DNA of 64,000 nucleotides from Megascapheus bottae (Eukaryota > Chordata > Mammalia > Rodentia > Geomyidae). Each line of letters opens with the position of its first letter. Position 1 is the first letter of the stretch. Made by a program: the position numbers and the translations under genes. Shown piece by piece: positions 1-34,200 of the stretch. The stretch covers positions 18,888,610-18,952,609 of the forward strand of contig JANJXV010000025.1 in assembly GCA_024803745.1 (NCBI GenBank), read 5' to 3'. The notes under the pieces were generated by a model. The model did not search any database. It saw only the letters and a list, made by a program, of their open reading frames with translations, and was not told the DNA's origin.

Positions 1-22387
<22,387 letters not shown>

Positions 22388-23444
22388 AGACCCTGGGTGT
22401 GAAGGGGAGGGGGGTGAGCTTGGGGAACACCTGGAGGAGATGGAGTCACCCCAGCAAACCTGCTCAATCTGTTCTCACCAAGGAAGAAAATTCTCTCAAC
22501 TGAGGTGGCACAGACCTGTTCTCTAAAACACAGACGCAGAAACCCTCCAGAGACGGGTTTTAATGAACAGCTACATGTGCTGAATACATTTGCGCTCAAG
22601 CCTAGTTTGAAGGGCAAGCAATGGCTTCTGCTCATTTGAGCCAACAGGTAGCGAGCGGTTCTACCACTGCCCCTCTGCCAACCCTCTCTTTCAGCGACAG
22701 CAGTGTGGGACGCCACCAGCTACTGAGAAAGCCCTGTCCTGGATTGCAAGTAGAATTCACCTGGGAGGGTTGTTTGAACTCTTTGGCACTTTGGACAAAT
22801 ACCTTTTCAACTAAGCATGCACGGGGCAGCCCTGCCCGGCCCTGGCAGCGTTGTGGGTGCATCTGGTAAACACGGTGGTTTAGGCAAAGGTGTGTGTGGG
22901 TGTCTGGCTCTCTCCCCTCAAAACAACATAGCCAGTGTGTTCATAGCAGTGTGCAATGGTGGTAAAAGTTGGTGATAGCCACCTCTTCTTTTTGAAAGCA
23001 CTCTTGTCCTTTCTCAGTTGGACACATTGGGAGGACCTGGCAAGTCACCATGTTTGGGCAGTGTCGGGGGGAGGGGCGCTAGGTTCACATCTATCTCAAG
23101 AGTTGGAGGTTTTGGCAGTGGTTCGCATGAAGTATGTGGGGGAGCAAGGGGGGCAAAGAAGGGAGGTGGCTGGACCAGGGGTGTCTCTGACCATCTCTAA
23201 GATGGCACCATATTCTCTTGTATCTGGCTCTCATGGGTCTCTGTAGCCAGTGACATTCATTAAATCATCTGTATTATATGCTGTTTTAAGTGTTTATATT
23301 ATAAACAACAGGCACCTGTCAGCACTCCGATTGGGAAAATAGAGCCAGATCCGTAACTCTTTGTCTCCCCCAAAGTAAGGCCTGCCCAGGTTCTGAACAA
23401 GAGACACTCAGCAGCACTTTTGGAAGCTGAAATTTATTATTTTT

Positions 23445-23655
23445 GTTTATTATTTTTGTGCTAGTATTGGGGCTGGGCACTGTCCTTTTTAGCTTTCTTT
23501 TTTCTTTTCTTTTCTCAAGCCTGGCATTCATTTTGGTCGTTAATTGGAGACAAGAATCTTAACAGACTTGCCTGCTTAGGTTGGCTTGGAACCATGATCC
23601 TCAGATCTCAGCCTCCTGAGTCGTTAGGATGACAGGAGTGAGCCATGGGCACCCC
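23445..23655 (-). mobile_element. B1-dID SINE in the SMAD3 3' UTR
   Basis: GTGCTAGTATTGGGGCTGGGC through GATGACAGGAGTGAGCCATGG. Antisense to the transcript. Confidence 0.87.
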
Positions 23656-23982
23656 AGAATGGGACTAGCGCAGCACTTTGCTTCCCAAATGAAGACCTTT
23701 CCAGGGAGGGATACCTACCTGCACTTTTGGAAACTGAACTTTACAGAAGTAAACTCATCAGAAGGGAGAGCTCTCAGGCCAACAAAAACAGGTGAATGAA
23801 AAGTGCTATTTAAAACAATTTTTTTTCACCTTTGAAAACTTCAGGCGTGGTACGGAGGGACCTGTCATCTTCACCCTGGGATATAGTTATGTGGCTCCTG
23901 GGAAGAGAATCACCAGTGACAACACTGTTATAAGCACTGTTCCCAGCGGTAATTAGGGGAGAAAACTAGTATAAATGGTTTT

Positions 23983-23990
23983 AACTGGAA
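23983..23990 (+). promoter_or_regulatory. Candidate miR-145 seed match
   Basis: AACTGGAA is an 8-mer match to the miR-145-5p seed. A 7-mer AACTGGA also occurs at 26281-26287. This is a sequence match only. Confidence 0.35.
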
Positions 23991-25034
23991 AAAAAAATAA
24001 AAAGGAAGTCTTTCTTTCCTTTTCCTGGTACACAGGATTGCTCTTTTAGTTGCTTTCTTCTTTGTTGTTTTTGTGAATAAATGACTTATCCCACATTTGA
24101 TTTTTTTTTTTTTATTTTGGTGGTGGCGGGGAGACATGGATTTATACCAGGAAAAATAAAGGGATTTCTTGTGGAAGTCCTGTCCTATTCTAGAAGGAAA
24201 GGAAGGGTATATTTTTCAACAGATTTGGGAACCTCATGTGTGATGACATTTCTGATATTCTAGGAAAATGTTGGGGGGTGGTATTAACTGGGGTCCTGGC
24301 CCCCTAAATTCTAGCTGGGTGATTTCTGGCTAGCAGAGCTGTTTCCTGCCCCTCTGGAGGAGTGAGGAAGAGATGGAAGGAATTCCCTGGCTCCTGCAGG
24401 CTGCTGGTTCACACCTGGCTTGGGATGGTCTGGGAACTGTTTGTAGATGTAGGAGCCTCCCTGGATTGTCACATTCCCTGTCAGCTCTGAGATCAGAAGG
24501 AGAATTCCAACTGTCCTAAAAGCCAAGGACAATGGTTTCTGAGTGTCTCATTTCTACACCTGTTACAGGGTCTCTCCCATAAGGCTTCCTGTGGTTCAGC
24601 TGGAAGCTGGTCTCAGCTGTAGCCTATTAATTGGCCCAGTCTGGTGGAATTTGATGGTGTCTTCCCATTTTCAGTGCTCAGCTATGATTCCTGCTTCTGG
24701 GAGGCAAGAAGTTGTGGATGTGTCAACTAGCCCCAAGGCTAATTTCTTCATCTTGCTTCTTGGCAAATTATCTGAGGAAAATGTAAAGAAATGGTAGACA
24801 GGTTTCCCCCTTTGACAACCCTGAAATTAAATTGGGGCAAGAAGTTAGAAGGTGGTGGACCACACATTGGTCTTTTAGGATCAGGTAATATCATTTGCCT
24901 TAAGTCATAAAATCAGTTAGGGTTGGTTTTTTTTTTTAGTTTTAAATCCTGTATGAGTGACATTTATTCATTGAAAACAAAAGGACAATTGAAACTGAAG
25001 AGGAAACCAGTGCAGTCCCAAACAGCAGTCAGCA

Positions 25035-25240
25035 ATTTTGTTATGTGCTGGTACTGGGAATTTTTGCTCAAGACTGGAACTCTACCACTTGAGCCATAAC
25101 TCTGTTTTTATTTTTGGTGATTAATTGGGAGGTTGGAGTCTTAGACTTTTCAGCCTGGGCTGGCTTTGAACCTTGATCCTCAGCTCTCAGCTTGTTGAAT
25201 AGCTAGGATGACAGGTATAAGTCACTAGCACCTGACTGAG
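25035..25240 (-). mobile_element. B1-dID SINE in the SMAD3 3' UTR
   Basis: TATGTGCTGGTACTGGGAATT through GATGACAGGTATAAGTCAC. A second antisense copy, missing part of the ID-related half. Confidence 0.86.
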
Positions 25241-26905
25241 CAGTTTTCAGCATGGGTTACTCTGGCAGTTTGACCCTGAGTGCTGTCTCCTCCCCTGCCC
25301 AGTATCTTCACCTTGTAGCTTATGCTGGCACGAAGCCACATCCCTAGCATTGGACAGAGTCTTGTCCTCAGCACCTCTCCAAGAGCCAGTTCCGTCTTTT
25401 TCCTGTTCCACTGCCCCTTCCATCCCAAGTTGGTAACTTAAATCCTTCCAGTGTGTACGCAGGTAGCAGTCCCAGCTAGTGTGGATTGCAGGTCTGTGCT
25501 GGCAACCCTCCTGGTAGGGCTGCAGACAGCCTGGCATTTCAAAACAAGCCTGAAGTCAGAAGCAAGGACAGCGACCTTTATGAAGAGTCTATGAGGACAA
25601 GGCTGCTGGCAGGTTCTCTACTGACCTGCTGGTGTTTCAAGTTGGAACTTTTTACAGGCTATGGTGATTCTTTTCTGAAACTGTTAATGGGCTAAAATGA
25701 GCTATAGGCCCTTTTGTGTACTTTTTTTCTGTTTGTCTTCTTTCCCCTTGGCTTCTTCATTTGGACTCATTCCAGATTTTTTTCTCAAACCACAGGTTTT
25801 CTATAAATGGTGTGTGCAGCACACATATGTGAGCTGTCTGCTTTCACACTGAGTACCTGGGCTGCCATTACCGAGGCTCCAGGATAATCCTTCAAAAGAG
25901 AGGCTAGGGAAAAAAGGACTGCAGGTTCCTATGGGCTTAAACCAAGGGGGCTCAGAGATGGCACAGGCCTGGCTCTGGCCTGTTTCTGACTACAACTGGG
26001 TTTCTTCACCTGTGTGTGCGTCTCTATGTAGGAGAAAACTAACCGCCAAATGGGCGCTGTTTCAGCAGTGTCTCCTCATTGGATCCCTTGGTGTCAGTAT
26101 CTTCACAATGGACATGAGTCTCTTAGGGGGCGCCAGGCACTTCCCAAATGGACAAAAGGCAAATGTCTGCTAGAGGAGGAGAAATACCTGTGATGGGAGG
26201 TCAGTGCGGCCATCGGAGGAGATGGCACAGCACACAGGCACCTCCATACAAGCCACCACGTGAGTCTCACCTCGCATGTAAACTGGATTGACCCTCAAGT
26301 GATCCTGTAACTGATTTTTTTTTTTAGGTATTGCGGTATACTTTAGCATTCTGTTTTTATGTATTTATGTAATAATTTCTTAAAACCATTCAGATAACTA
26401 TTTAATTTTGTTTCTAAAGGCAGTGGCTGGCACAGAGCCAGTTCTGAGTGTTTGGTGGAGGGGGTAGAAACTTTCTTTTTTGGCCTGGGATCCAGATGCA
26501 CAGAACCAGGCTGGGTCAGGTGGCAGTGTCTAAGCATGTGCAGCTCTGGGTGGCTGCAAGGCCCCTCCCTCTCTGGAGTCTCAGTGTCACTGAGGTAGAG
26601 CTGTCTTTAGCCAAGTCACCCTCACAAAGCCCCTCCTGCTGTGGCGGCAAAGAGACTGATGTGGACTCATGGTTTGTGTTGGGGGTAGGGGCAAGAACGT
26701 GGGAAATGTGGATAACCCTCACTATTCAAGCCAGCCTGGCTTTTGGATACCTTTGTACAAAGCATGTATGTATTTATAGTGTTTTAGATTTTTTTTCTAA
26801 CTTTTGTATCTTAAAAGCAGAGCACCTGTTTGTTTAAGCATCTTACCCCAACTGTTGAAGAAGAGTCTCACCCTTCTCCCTTCTTCCTCTTGTAAGTGCC
26901 CTTCT

Positions 26906-26911
26906 AATAAA
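26906..26911 (+). promoter_or_regulatory. SMAD3: SMAD3 distal poly(A) signal
   Basis: AATAAA in CTTCTAATAAACTTG, preceded by TTGTAAGTGCC and followed by G/T-rich sequence. The context resembles the human SMAD3 3' end as I remember it. Confidence 0.8.
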
Positions 26912-26959
26912 CTTGTCGTTGGAAAGTTTCTGGACCTGGAGTTAAATCTGTGTCTATTT

Positions 26960-27190
26960 TGGGGGGTGCTGGTATTGGGGCATGAACTCGGGGCCCAGGC
27001 CCTAATACCTTAGCTTTTTCTGTTTAAGGCTAGCACTCCACCTCTTGAGCCACAGTTATACTTTCAGTGTTTTTTTAATGGTCAGAAATAAGGGTCTAAT
27101 GGATTTGACTGCTCAGGTTAGCTTCGAATGGCAGATCCAGAGCCATTCTGAGAGCTGAGCTAGGATCAGAGGTGTGGGCCGCCACCATAT
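26960..27190 (-). mobile_element. B1-dID SINE
   Basis: GGTGCTGGTATTGGGGCATG through GGTGTGGGCCGCCACC. Just downstream of the SMAD3 poly(A) site. Confidence 0.85.
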
Positions 27191-27440
27191 CCCACTGAGT
27201 CTGCTGGTTCTGGATGGAGAGACAGCAAGATTCTGGAAAGGGGAGGGGGGGTGTAGCAGAGCTCAGGGGTAGGAGAGACATCTGCCAGGCACTCTACCAC
27301 AATACCTTTAAATCTTACTCTCCTGTCCGCTCAGCAAGGGCACCAGATAGGCAGCCCATCCTTCAGGGACAGTGGGAGGCTCTGAGCTACCCACCAAGGG
27401 CCAGAAACTTAACTGGTTGTTCCCTACTGCCCCACATCTG

Positions 27441-27467
27441 CCCCCCTCCCCCCCCCCCCCCCCCCCC
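27441..27467. repeat. Poly(C) tract
   Basis: 26 C and one T in 27 bases. The - strand is a G-run. Confidence 0.97.
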
Positions 27468-28164
27468 GTGTCCCAGGAATGTCCACAAGTGCCATTGGCA
27501 TTCACCTATCTGCCCTGTACTCAAAGGCCACCACTTGGGCCTCTCTTAGCTTATCTTGTCCACTGTCACTGTGTCCTGTGTGCCACCAGGGGCGTGCCTC
27601 CCTTTTCAGCTCACATGACTGTGAAGCCCCATGACAAGGCATATCGAATCCAAACTCCCAACTGAAAAGTTTTCCACGTTGCTTTCTGACAGAATCCCTG
27701 AGGTCAAAAGTGGTGGATTCAGATGATCAAGACATCTAATGTCATTTGATTTTTAACTGTGAGGGAAGACTGGGGCAGAGGGGTAGGGGCAGAGGTGGCC
27801 TGTGCTGCAGCTCTTTCACTGATCTTACCTGAGCCCAGACACTCCCTTACGAGGCTAGCTTACTTCTAATTCCTTTACCCTTGTCCACCTCTCCACTCTC
27901 TGCCTTACCTTGTGTAACCAACAACTCAAAAGTGCTGTGTTCTTGCTCCTTGTCTCCATGGCTATTTCTGTCCTTTCCAATACTGCCCCCCTCCTACCAG
28001 CTCAACTGCTTTTACTAATACTCTATACCAACAGCTCCTCTGGGATCCGCCTCCCTCCTTTCCCACCTCCCCCCCCCCCCCACTGTTCCTTCTGTCTCTC
28101 CTCTTAAGCTGTGGGCTCCATTGTATTCTTTATTCCCCGCTTCTTTTAGACTCCCCCATTCCCA

Positions 28165-28370
28165 ACACTGGGACACTGGGCTTGAACACAAGGCTTCATG
28201 CTTGCTTCGTTTCTTACTCATCTGGTGATCTACCACCTGAGTCACATGCCTCCTACCCTGCTTTTTGTTGGTTATTGGAGATGGGGTATCCTGCAGACTT
28301 TTCTGCCCAAGTTGGCTTCAAACCATGATCCTCTACATCTCCGTCTCAATAGCTAGGACAGACATGGGCC
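28165..28370 (-). mobile_element. B1-dID-like SINE, old
   Basis: CTGGGCTTGAACACAAGGC, CTACCACCTGAGTCACATGCC and TCAATAGCTAGGACAG. Diverged. A C-run lies just upstream at 28068-28081. Confidence 0.7.
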
Positions 28371-29640
28371 TGGTTCTCTTTCCACCCCCACCCCTATTTT
28401 TTTTTCAGAGTAAATGAACCACTAATATCTGTTCTGATGAATTCTACCTTAGCAATACTGTTTATGTTAACTTCTACTGTGTTTAGATTTTAAGTCTTTT
28501 TATGTGGTTAAAGGAATGTCATCAAAATGCAGCTCCTGGTTGCCTTAGAGCTATTCCAGAATTCCAATGTGTTTTTCCCTTTAGTGCAGGAATAGCAAAT
28601 ATGTGCCTAAATTACCACAATTTTCTACATTGCTGCTTGTGACAAAACTCGTGAATCACAGTAATAGGTCATACTCTCCATCCCACCCAATAAATAGGAC
28701 CCTGTCAACACAGCTACCTGATTAGGCAGACACTGACAATGTTACCAAACGAAGGCGGCCGCTGCCTGGCCCTTAGTATCAAGTTCATGTCAATGCTGAG
28801 AGGGAGGGAGGGAATGAGGGAGGGAAGAAAGTTTGCGTATTTATGGGGAAAAAGTAGGTTGGGGGTTTGGCCCAAAGTCATCTAAGGAAAAATAAACCCC
28901 CTTATTCTGGACATAATTTTTTTTAGTTTTATCATTTGGTCTATTAATCAATCTTGGATTATTATGGCACCAATATCTAAGCATTTGTTTAAAGAACCAG
29001 TTCTACCAAATGCTCCCTTCAAGACAGGTGTCCATCCCCAAGACACTTTCCTTTGTAAACATTTTTGCGGTCAGACTTGTCCCAAATGGTTTTTCCCTTG
29101 TGTCTGTATGATATTCTCATTCATTTCCCAGGATGTACTATAAGGCAAGGCCTAAGGGAAAGCTGCTTCTCTGTGTACTAAATACTGCCATTTATGAGGA
29201 AGTGTGAAGCGTTAAAGCCAAGCCAGGAGGGTCTGTGGCTTTTTATTCGAGCTGTTGGATTAACTAGTGGTTCTCTGAATTTCTAGCTGTTTCCTGACTC
29301 ATTTTCCCTGGTCTGTCTTGCCTCAAAAGACTGGTGCAGGAATTTTCCTAGAATGTGACTAGGAGTGGGATGGATGTCTTTCCGCTCAAAACCCTCTGGC
29401 TCTTCAGTTGGTCTTTGTGGAACAAGTGCATACTCAACATGGTCTTCCAGGGTCTTCCTCCTTTCAACCTTTCCTACCATAATTTCTTCTGGACAACGTG
29501 AGGTCTCATGTATGTATTGCTTTCTTGCTCCCAGAACTGTTCATATCAAGATTATCCACTTACTTCTCTGCCTAACTTTTCTCTATGCTTTTAGCTCTAC
29601 TCAAACAGTACTTTTCCCAAGTCCCTAGTTCTGGGTGTGT

Positions 29641-29745
29641 CCTAGTATCAGTATCACCAGAAAGTCTATAAGTGCAAATAATCAGGCCCCACCCTAAACC
29701 AATCAGAAACACCTCGGTGTCTCAATCTGGGTTTGAGGACCACAA
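29641..29745. mobile_element. MER5A-like DNA transposon remnant
   Basis: TATCACCAGAAAGTCTATAAG, CAGGCCCCACCCTAAACC and AATCAGAAAC resemble the conserved core of MER5A (hAT-Charlie). Confidence 0.5.
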
Positions 29746-30069
29746 CTCATGCTCTGCTCAGCATGCCATTTTTGCCTTCCCACAGTCATTCAGGCAGCTC
29801 ACCCTAGTTTGCACACACTGCCTGGCTTCCTGTCCTTTGTGACCTTAGCTGGCATGTCTCTTACTCCCACTTCAGCTGGGCTCTGAGCAGCCGGCAAGGA
29901 GAACTGTCACATTCACTGAGTCTGGCACCAAGCTTCACAGTCAACAATGTGACCCCTGAATTCTTGTGTTAAGCCATCTTACTATTAATGACTTCCTGGG
30001 AGCTTCTTTTTAGGGAAACACAAGTGATACAGGTAATGCCCTTGAACTTCAGATTAAAAAAAGAATCTT

Positions 30070-30290
30070 AACACACTGGTGGCTCACACCTGTCATCCTA
30101 GCTACTCAGGAGGCTAAGATCTGAGGATCAAGGTTCGAGGTCAACCCAGGCAGGAAAGTCCATGAGGCTCTATCTCCAATGAACCCTCTAGAAAACTGGA
30201 TGAGGTGCTGTGGCTCAAAGTGGTAGATAGCTAGCCTTAAGCAAAGACAGCTTAGAGACAGCACCATAAGCAACAAAAACAAAACCTCTC
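30070..30290 (+). mobile_element. B1-dID SINE
   Basis: CACTGGTGGCTCACACCTGTC head, AGGTGCTGTGGCTCAAAGTGG right half. The 3' end is truncated. Confidence 0.87.
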
Positions 30291-30504
30291 TTCCGTACAA
30301 CAGGCTCACTGAGCCTGCATCTTTGCAGCATTAAAGCTTCCTGATTGATAACAACAGCGAAGATTAAGTCATTTCATCAAGACAGGAGCTGGGGCTCTTC
30401 TTGCTTAGAAGCTGGTTTTCTGGGGTGGGGGTTTCACATGACCTCCCATGCTACTTGAGTTCTTTGTTAAAGGCAGACAGTATTTGGGCACATTAACAGG
30501 CAAC

Positions 30505-30625
30505 ACATACCAGTGTCTCACGTCTGCAATCTCAGCACTTGAGAAGCTAAGGCAAGTGGATCGCTAGTTCAAGGCCAGACTGGCCAAATAGTGAGACTGT
30601 CTCAAAAAACGCCCAAATACCACAC
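30505..30625 (+). mobile_element. Monomeric B1-type SINE
   Basis: GTGTCTCACGTCTGCAATCTC, AAGGCCAGACTGGCCAAATAG and GAGACTGTCTCAAAAAACG. This is classic B1/7SL structure without the ID half. Confidence 0.8.
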
Positions 30626-32024
30626 GAGGGTTGTAGAAAAACGTTCTTTTCTTTTTCCCCCAAGCCTGTGTTCCAAAGATGTAGTAATAACTGCTATGGC
30701 CAGGTTCTGAGTCAATACTTGCCCAAAAGGAAACAAAGTAAACTGTAAATCAGTAAAGAGTTGGAATGGGGCTCAGTAATGTTCCGAGAACAGGCCCCAA
30801 ATACTGCTATTTCTGCTTCAGTTGTGGAAGAAAAAAAAAAACTATAGGGGATGATCCTGCAAACCAGAAGACCTAAACTTAGAACCAAGCAAGATATTGT
30901 TGACATTAGAACTAGCTCTGAGGAACATTCACAAAGAGCAAGACCCGTGGTGTCAGGAAAAGCCTAAGCAATGACCAACTATGAAACCCAGAGAACTTCT
31001 AAGTCCCCTCTGCAAGTGGAATCCAAACCCCAGACCTAAATTCTGCTCATCTGACTTATATAATATGTAAATTATAGGGAAAAGTTTAACAGGGTCTTAT
31101 TTTCAAACCAAGCTAAGGTACTGGGTTCAGGGTACTTATTCTACCTATGGTTTGTAGTCAATGATTTAATGCTGGAGTTCCACTGTCAGGTTTAGGTGGA
31201 GGATCTGAAGAATAAATCTCCCATCAGAACCTTCACCAAAGCCTGTCTACATCTATTAGATGTCTGGTGAATCAGAATCCTCACCACACTAGATACAAGT
31301 TTGCTAAATTTAGTTTTGCATTAGTAAACATCCAAGCTCAGAATAGTCCACAGAGCTCTCATCTTACCCTTAGACAGTGGTTCTCTTAAGATTGTTCTCT
31401 ACCCTGGCCAAACTGGCCAAGGCAGAGAGAGGGGTACTGCAGCTATAAGCCATTGTTAAAGAGCTGGGCCCAATGCTAAAAGAATTTGACAGGCCATGCG
31501 CGCACATGCACATGCGTGTACACACACGCATTTATCCCCACCTGTCCACAATGGGAGCATAAAATTAGCAATGGATCCCATTTCTTGTGTTAGAAGTCAT
31601 CTACAGGAGTGGCCTAACGCGTTCCAGTCCTTGAACCACATCCCACATCACTCAGCCAGCTAAGTCCAGCTTCCCTCAATCTCCAGCTTCTCTCAAACAG
31701 ATGTGGCCAACTTCTATAAATAGAGCAAGCAAACTGGTTCTGTCAATCTTCTCATACTCTGGCAGGACAGAGGATTTTATGACTATAAAAATATGTATGT
31801 CTTCATCACTATAAAATTACATAACCCATGACTTTCTCTAGGGGAAGAAGTATATTTGCGTTTCTCCATACCTTCCAATATTTGTGGATCTTCAGACTTT
31901 GGTTATATTCACAAAACACGAACATACTTTCCAAATGAGATTAAGGAACTACTTATTGTGTGCCAAACACATAGAGAAATGTTTGAAAGAAAATGTGCTT
32001 TCTTACCTTAACTCCAAGTGGAAA

Positions 32025-32265
32025 GTCAGGTGTCAGTGGCTCACACCTACAATCTTAGCTACTTAGGAGACAGATCTGAGGATTGTGTTCAAAGCCAGCC
32101 CAGGTGGACAGAACCATGAGACTGTTATCTCCAATTTAACAAGAAAAAAAAAAACACACAAGCAGAGCTATGTCTCAAGGGGTAGAGTGCCAGCTGGCTC
32201 AAGATCACTCTTCTGAACATGGGCCTAGATACTCTCATCTCCCCATGTGCCCCCCCAGACAGTGG
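32025..32265 (+). mobile_element. B1-dID SINE, diverged
   Basis: GTGTCAGTGGCTCACACCTAC head and GGTAGAGTGCCAGCTGGCTC. The right half is degenerate. Confidence 0.78.
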
Positions 32266-32288
32266 AGGTCTTAAAAATACAAGCAAAC

Positions 32289-32291
<3 letters not shown>

Positions 32292-32332
<41 letters not shown>
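32292..32332. repeat. (CA)n microsatellite
   Basis: About 20 units shortly downstream of the SINE. Confidence 0.98.
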
Positions 32333-32334
<2 letters not shown>

Positions 32335-33030
32335 GGACTGGAAATAATGAGTTTCACAAACTGATTAACTTCACTGAATCTGGTAAAGTTTTCCCACCCT
32401 ACCCTGTACTGGGAAGCAAAACAATACACAGCAGCAGGCTTTACAAATAATAAGTCACATTTTAATTACCTGGCTTTGGCAAATCTACCAAATAAGTTCA
32501 CAGCATTTTTTTTTCCCACCTAGTCTGTGTCTCCCAGCCATGTGATCTACTACATTTTCTAAAGTCTTCCATGTTTTAAGGAAAAAAAAAACCCCATGTT
32601 CCACCTTTCTGGTAACCCAGAGGCAAAATATATCACCTTGAAGAAACAGTCATCTCTGAGATAGCAACCAACTGACAGAATGATGGAGAACCTGACCAGA
32701 CTTGGGCAGGGGAGTGGGGGGAGAGGTGGGGGCAAAGGTATGCCAGCTACCAGGCATGCTTAGCCCCTGGACGGCTGCCCCTCAGTGGCTCTGGGAGCCT
32801 CTCTTCCATATACTTGCCTCCCGTGCCACAGTGACAGTCATGGGGAATCCAGAGCAGTGGGGAGCTTACTTCTGCTGATGGTCTACGGGTTTCTCCCTGC
32901 TAAGAGAATGGGTTCAGCACTCACACAAGGCCAGAACCAGTCCTCAGCCTGTAGGCCAGCGCCATTCATTTATGGAGCTGGGCCTGGTTAGAGCTGAGGA
33001 CACAGAGAAGGTAATGACTTACAAGTGTCA

Positions 33031-34122
33031 GCAGAGATGGAAACAAGGATTTTATTTGTGGCACTTTCCAATGGACTTCAAAAACTTTCCTTTTTGAGGT
33101 AAGTTGCTCTGCAGCTGACCCAAACAGGACACAGGGCAAAAGTACCAAGGGCTCTCCCTCGGGGGCAGCCCTGAAGGCCAGACGGCAACCAAAAGCCCGG
33201 AGAGTAAAACGAGGTGCTCAGGACTGTGCCACCTATCGTGCCATACCCTCTCCCACGGCTCTGTGATACTATTTTGGCAATCGCCTCTGTTTGGCTTTCA
33301 GATAGGAAGAGGGGACACTCAAGGCTGGCATTGCAAATGGTCAAGGAGAAGGCTCAGGCAGGGCAGGTCTTCCCCATAATGTCACCACAAGCTCAGCAAT
33401 GAGTGCTCGGTTTCCCCAAAGATGCCCCTGGGTCTTCTCTCTCTCACTCACAGCCCTCTGCCCCTGACTACAACTCAGGGTTTGTTTTAGCCCCACCATA
33501 GCAGGAAACCTTTGCCTCACTTCTTACAGTCTAAAAATACACAGTGGTTTTTTAATTCTTTGTAGCCTGAGACACTTCAAAAGAAATGCCCAAACCATTG
33601 TTTTGGTTGGAGACAAATCTGTGGGCCACTGAGTTTGTCTGCCTTGCTCCCCCTTCCCCTCCCCAGCACACTCTGGAACTGCCTCCTTTATTGCCCCAAA
33701 AGCGTTACAGCTCAAGGTATAACTTCCTTGAACAGGGACAAAAATCTCCCACCAAGGAAAGACTGCCCACAGTTGTTCACAATTAAATGCGAATGTGGGA
33801 ATGCTATAAAAAGCTGGCAGGAATGGCTGCAATGAACTCACAGACCTCCTGAGATTCATTCTACTGCCATTCCTAAAACAAAAACAGGACTTGAGAAACT
33901 CGCACATTATTCTCATCGTATACTTCTCACTCCTTTCCGCTGAAAAGAGAAAAATGATTTTTCTTGAGTTCCCTATTCAAGGCTAAAATCAAAGGGGCCC
34001 TAAAAACCAGGTTAGGCAGCCAACATGAAGAGTTGAATCTTGGCCAATTAGGACTGGCTTGAGTAGGGCAGAGTCTCAGGTGAGGAACTGAGCATCTGTT
34101 AGTCAAACCTAGCAGGGATAAC
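33031..34122 (-). other. AAGAB: AAGAB 3' UTR (minimum extent)
   Basis: Extends leftward from the stop codon at 34123 to just past a minus-strand AATAAA at 33051-33056. No SINE interrupts it. An ATTAAA at 32461-32466 could mark a longer form of about 1.7 kb. Confidence 0.6.
33051..33056 (-). promoter_or_regulatory. AAGAB: Candidate AAGAB poly(A) signal
   Basis: TTTATT on the + strand is AATAAA on the coding strand. A weaker ATTAAA lies at 32461-32466. Confidence 0.55.
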
Positions 34123-34200
34123 TCAGTGTTCTTCATCAGAAGAAAGGCCTTCAATTTCATCTCTGTCTCCCCCAATGGCCATCCAGAATGCTTTGGCCAC
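34123..34200 (-). CDS. AAGAB: AAGAB exon 10, coding part
   Basis: Encodes the last 25 residues, [11 protein letters not shown] through [12 protein letters not shown], and stop TGA (34123-34125 on the reverse strand). This C-terminal helix and acidic tail are very close to my recollection of human. The acceptor is CCACAG at 34201-34206. Confidence 0.97.
   Translation of the reverse strand: MAKAFWMAIGGDRDEIEGLSSDEEH

Larger units (their letters stand above)
22388..26930 (+). other. SMAD3: SMAD3 3' UTR
   Basis: About 4.5 kb between the stop codon and a strong AATAAA at 26906-26911, similar to my recollection of the long human 3' UTR. Earlier AATAAA signals at 24076-24081 and 24155-24160 could give shorter forms. 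The 26300-26420 stretch is AU-rich. Two reverse-orientation SINEs interrupt it. The end point is inferred, since no transcript evidence is available. Confidence 0.8.
26931..33030. other. Intergenic region between convergent SMAD3 and AAGAB
   Basis: No credible gene. It holds SINEs (26960, 28165, 30070, 30505, 32025), a C-tract, a MER5-like remnant and a (CA)n. 28400-29640, 29745-30065 and 30640-32020 show nothing that I can name. Part of the right end may belong to a longer AAGAB 3' UTR. Confidence 0.75.

Noticed and set aside
26448..26837. 129-codon open frame on + in the SMAD3 3' UTR
   Set aside because: It lies in the 3' UTR, runs through the AU-rich end, has no domain or initiation context, and looks like chance.
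28754..28761. NotI-type GCGGCCGC site as a possible CpG island
   Set aside because: It is an isolated CpG-rich octamer. The surrounding sequence is not GC- or CpG-rich.
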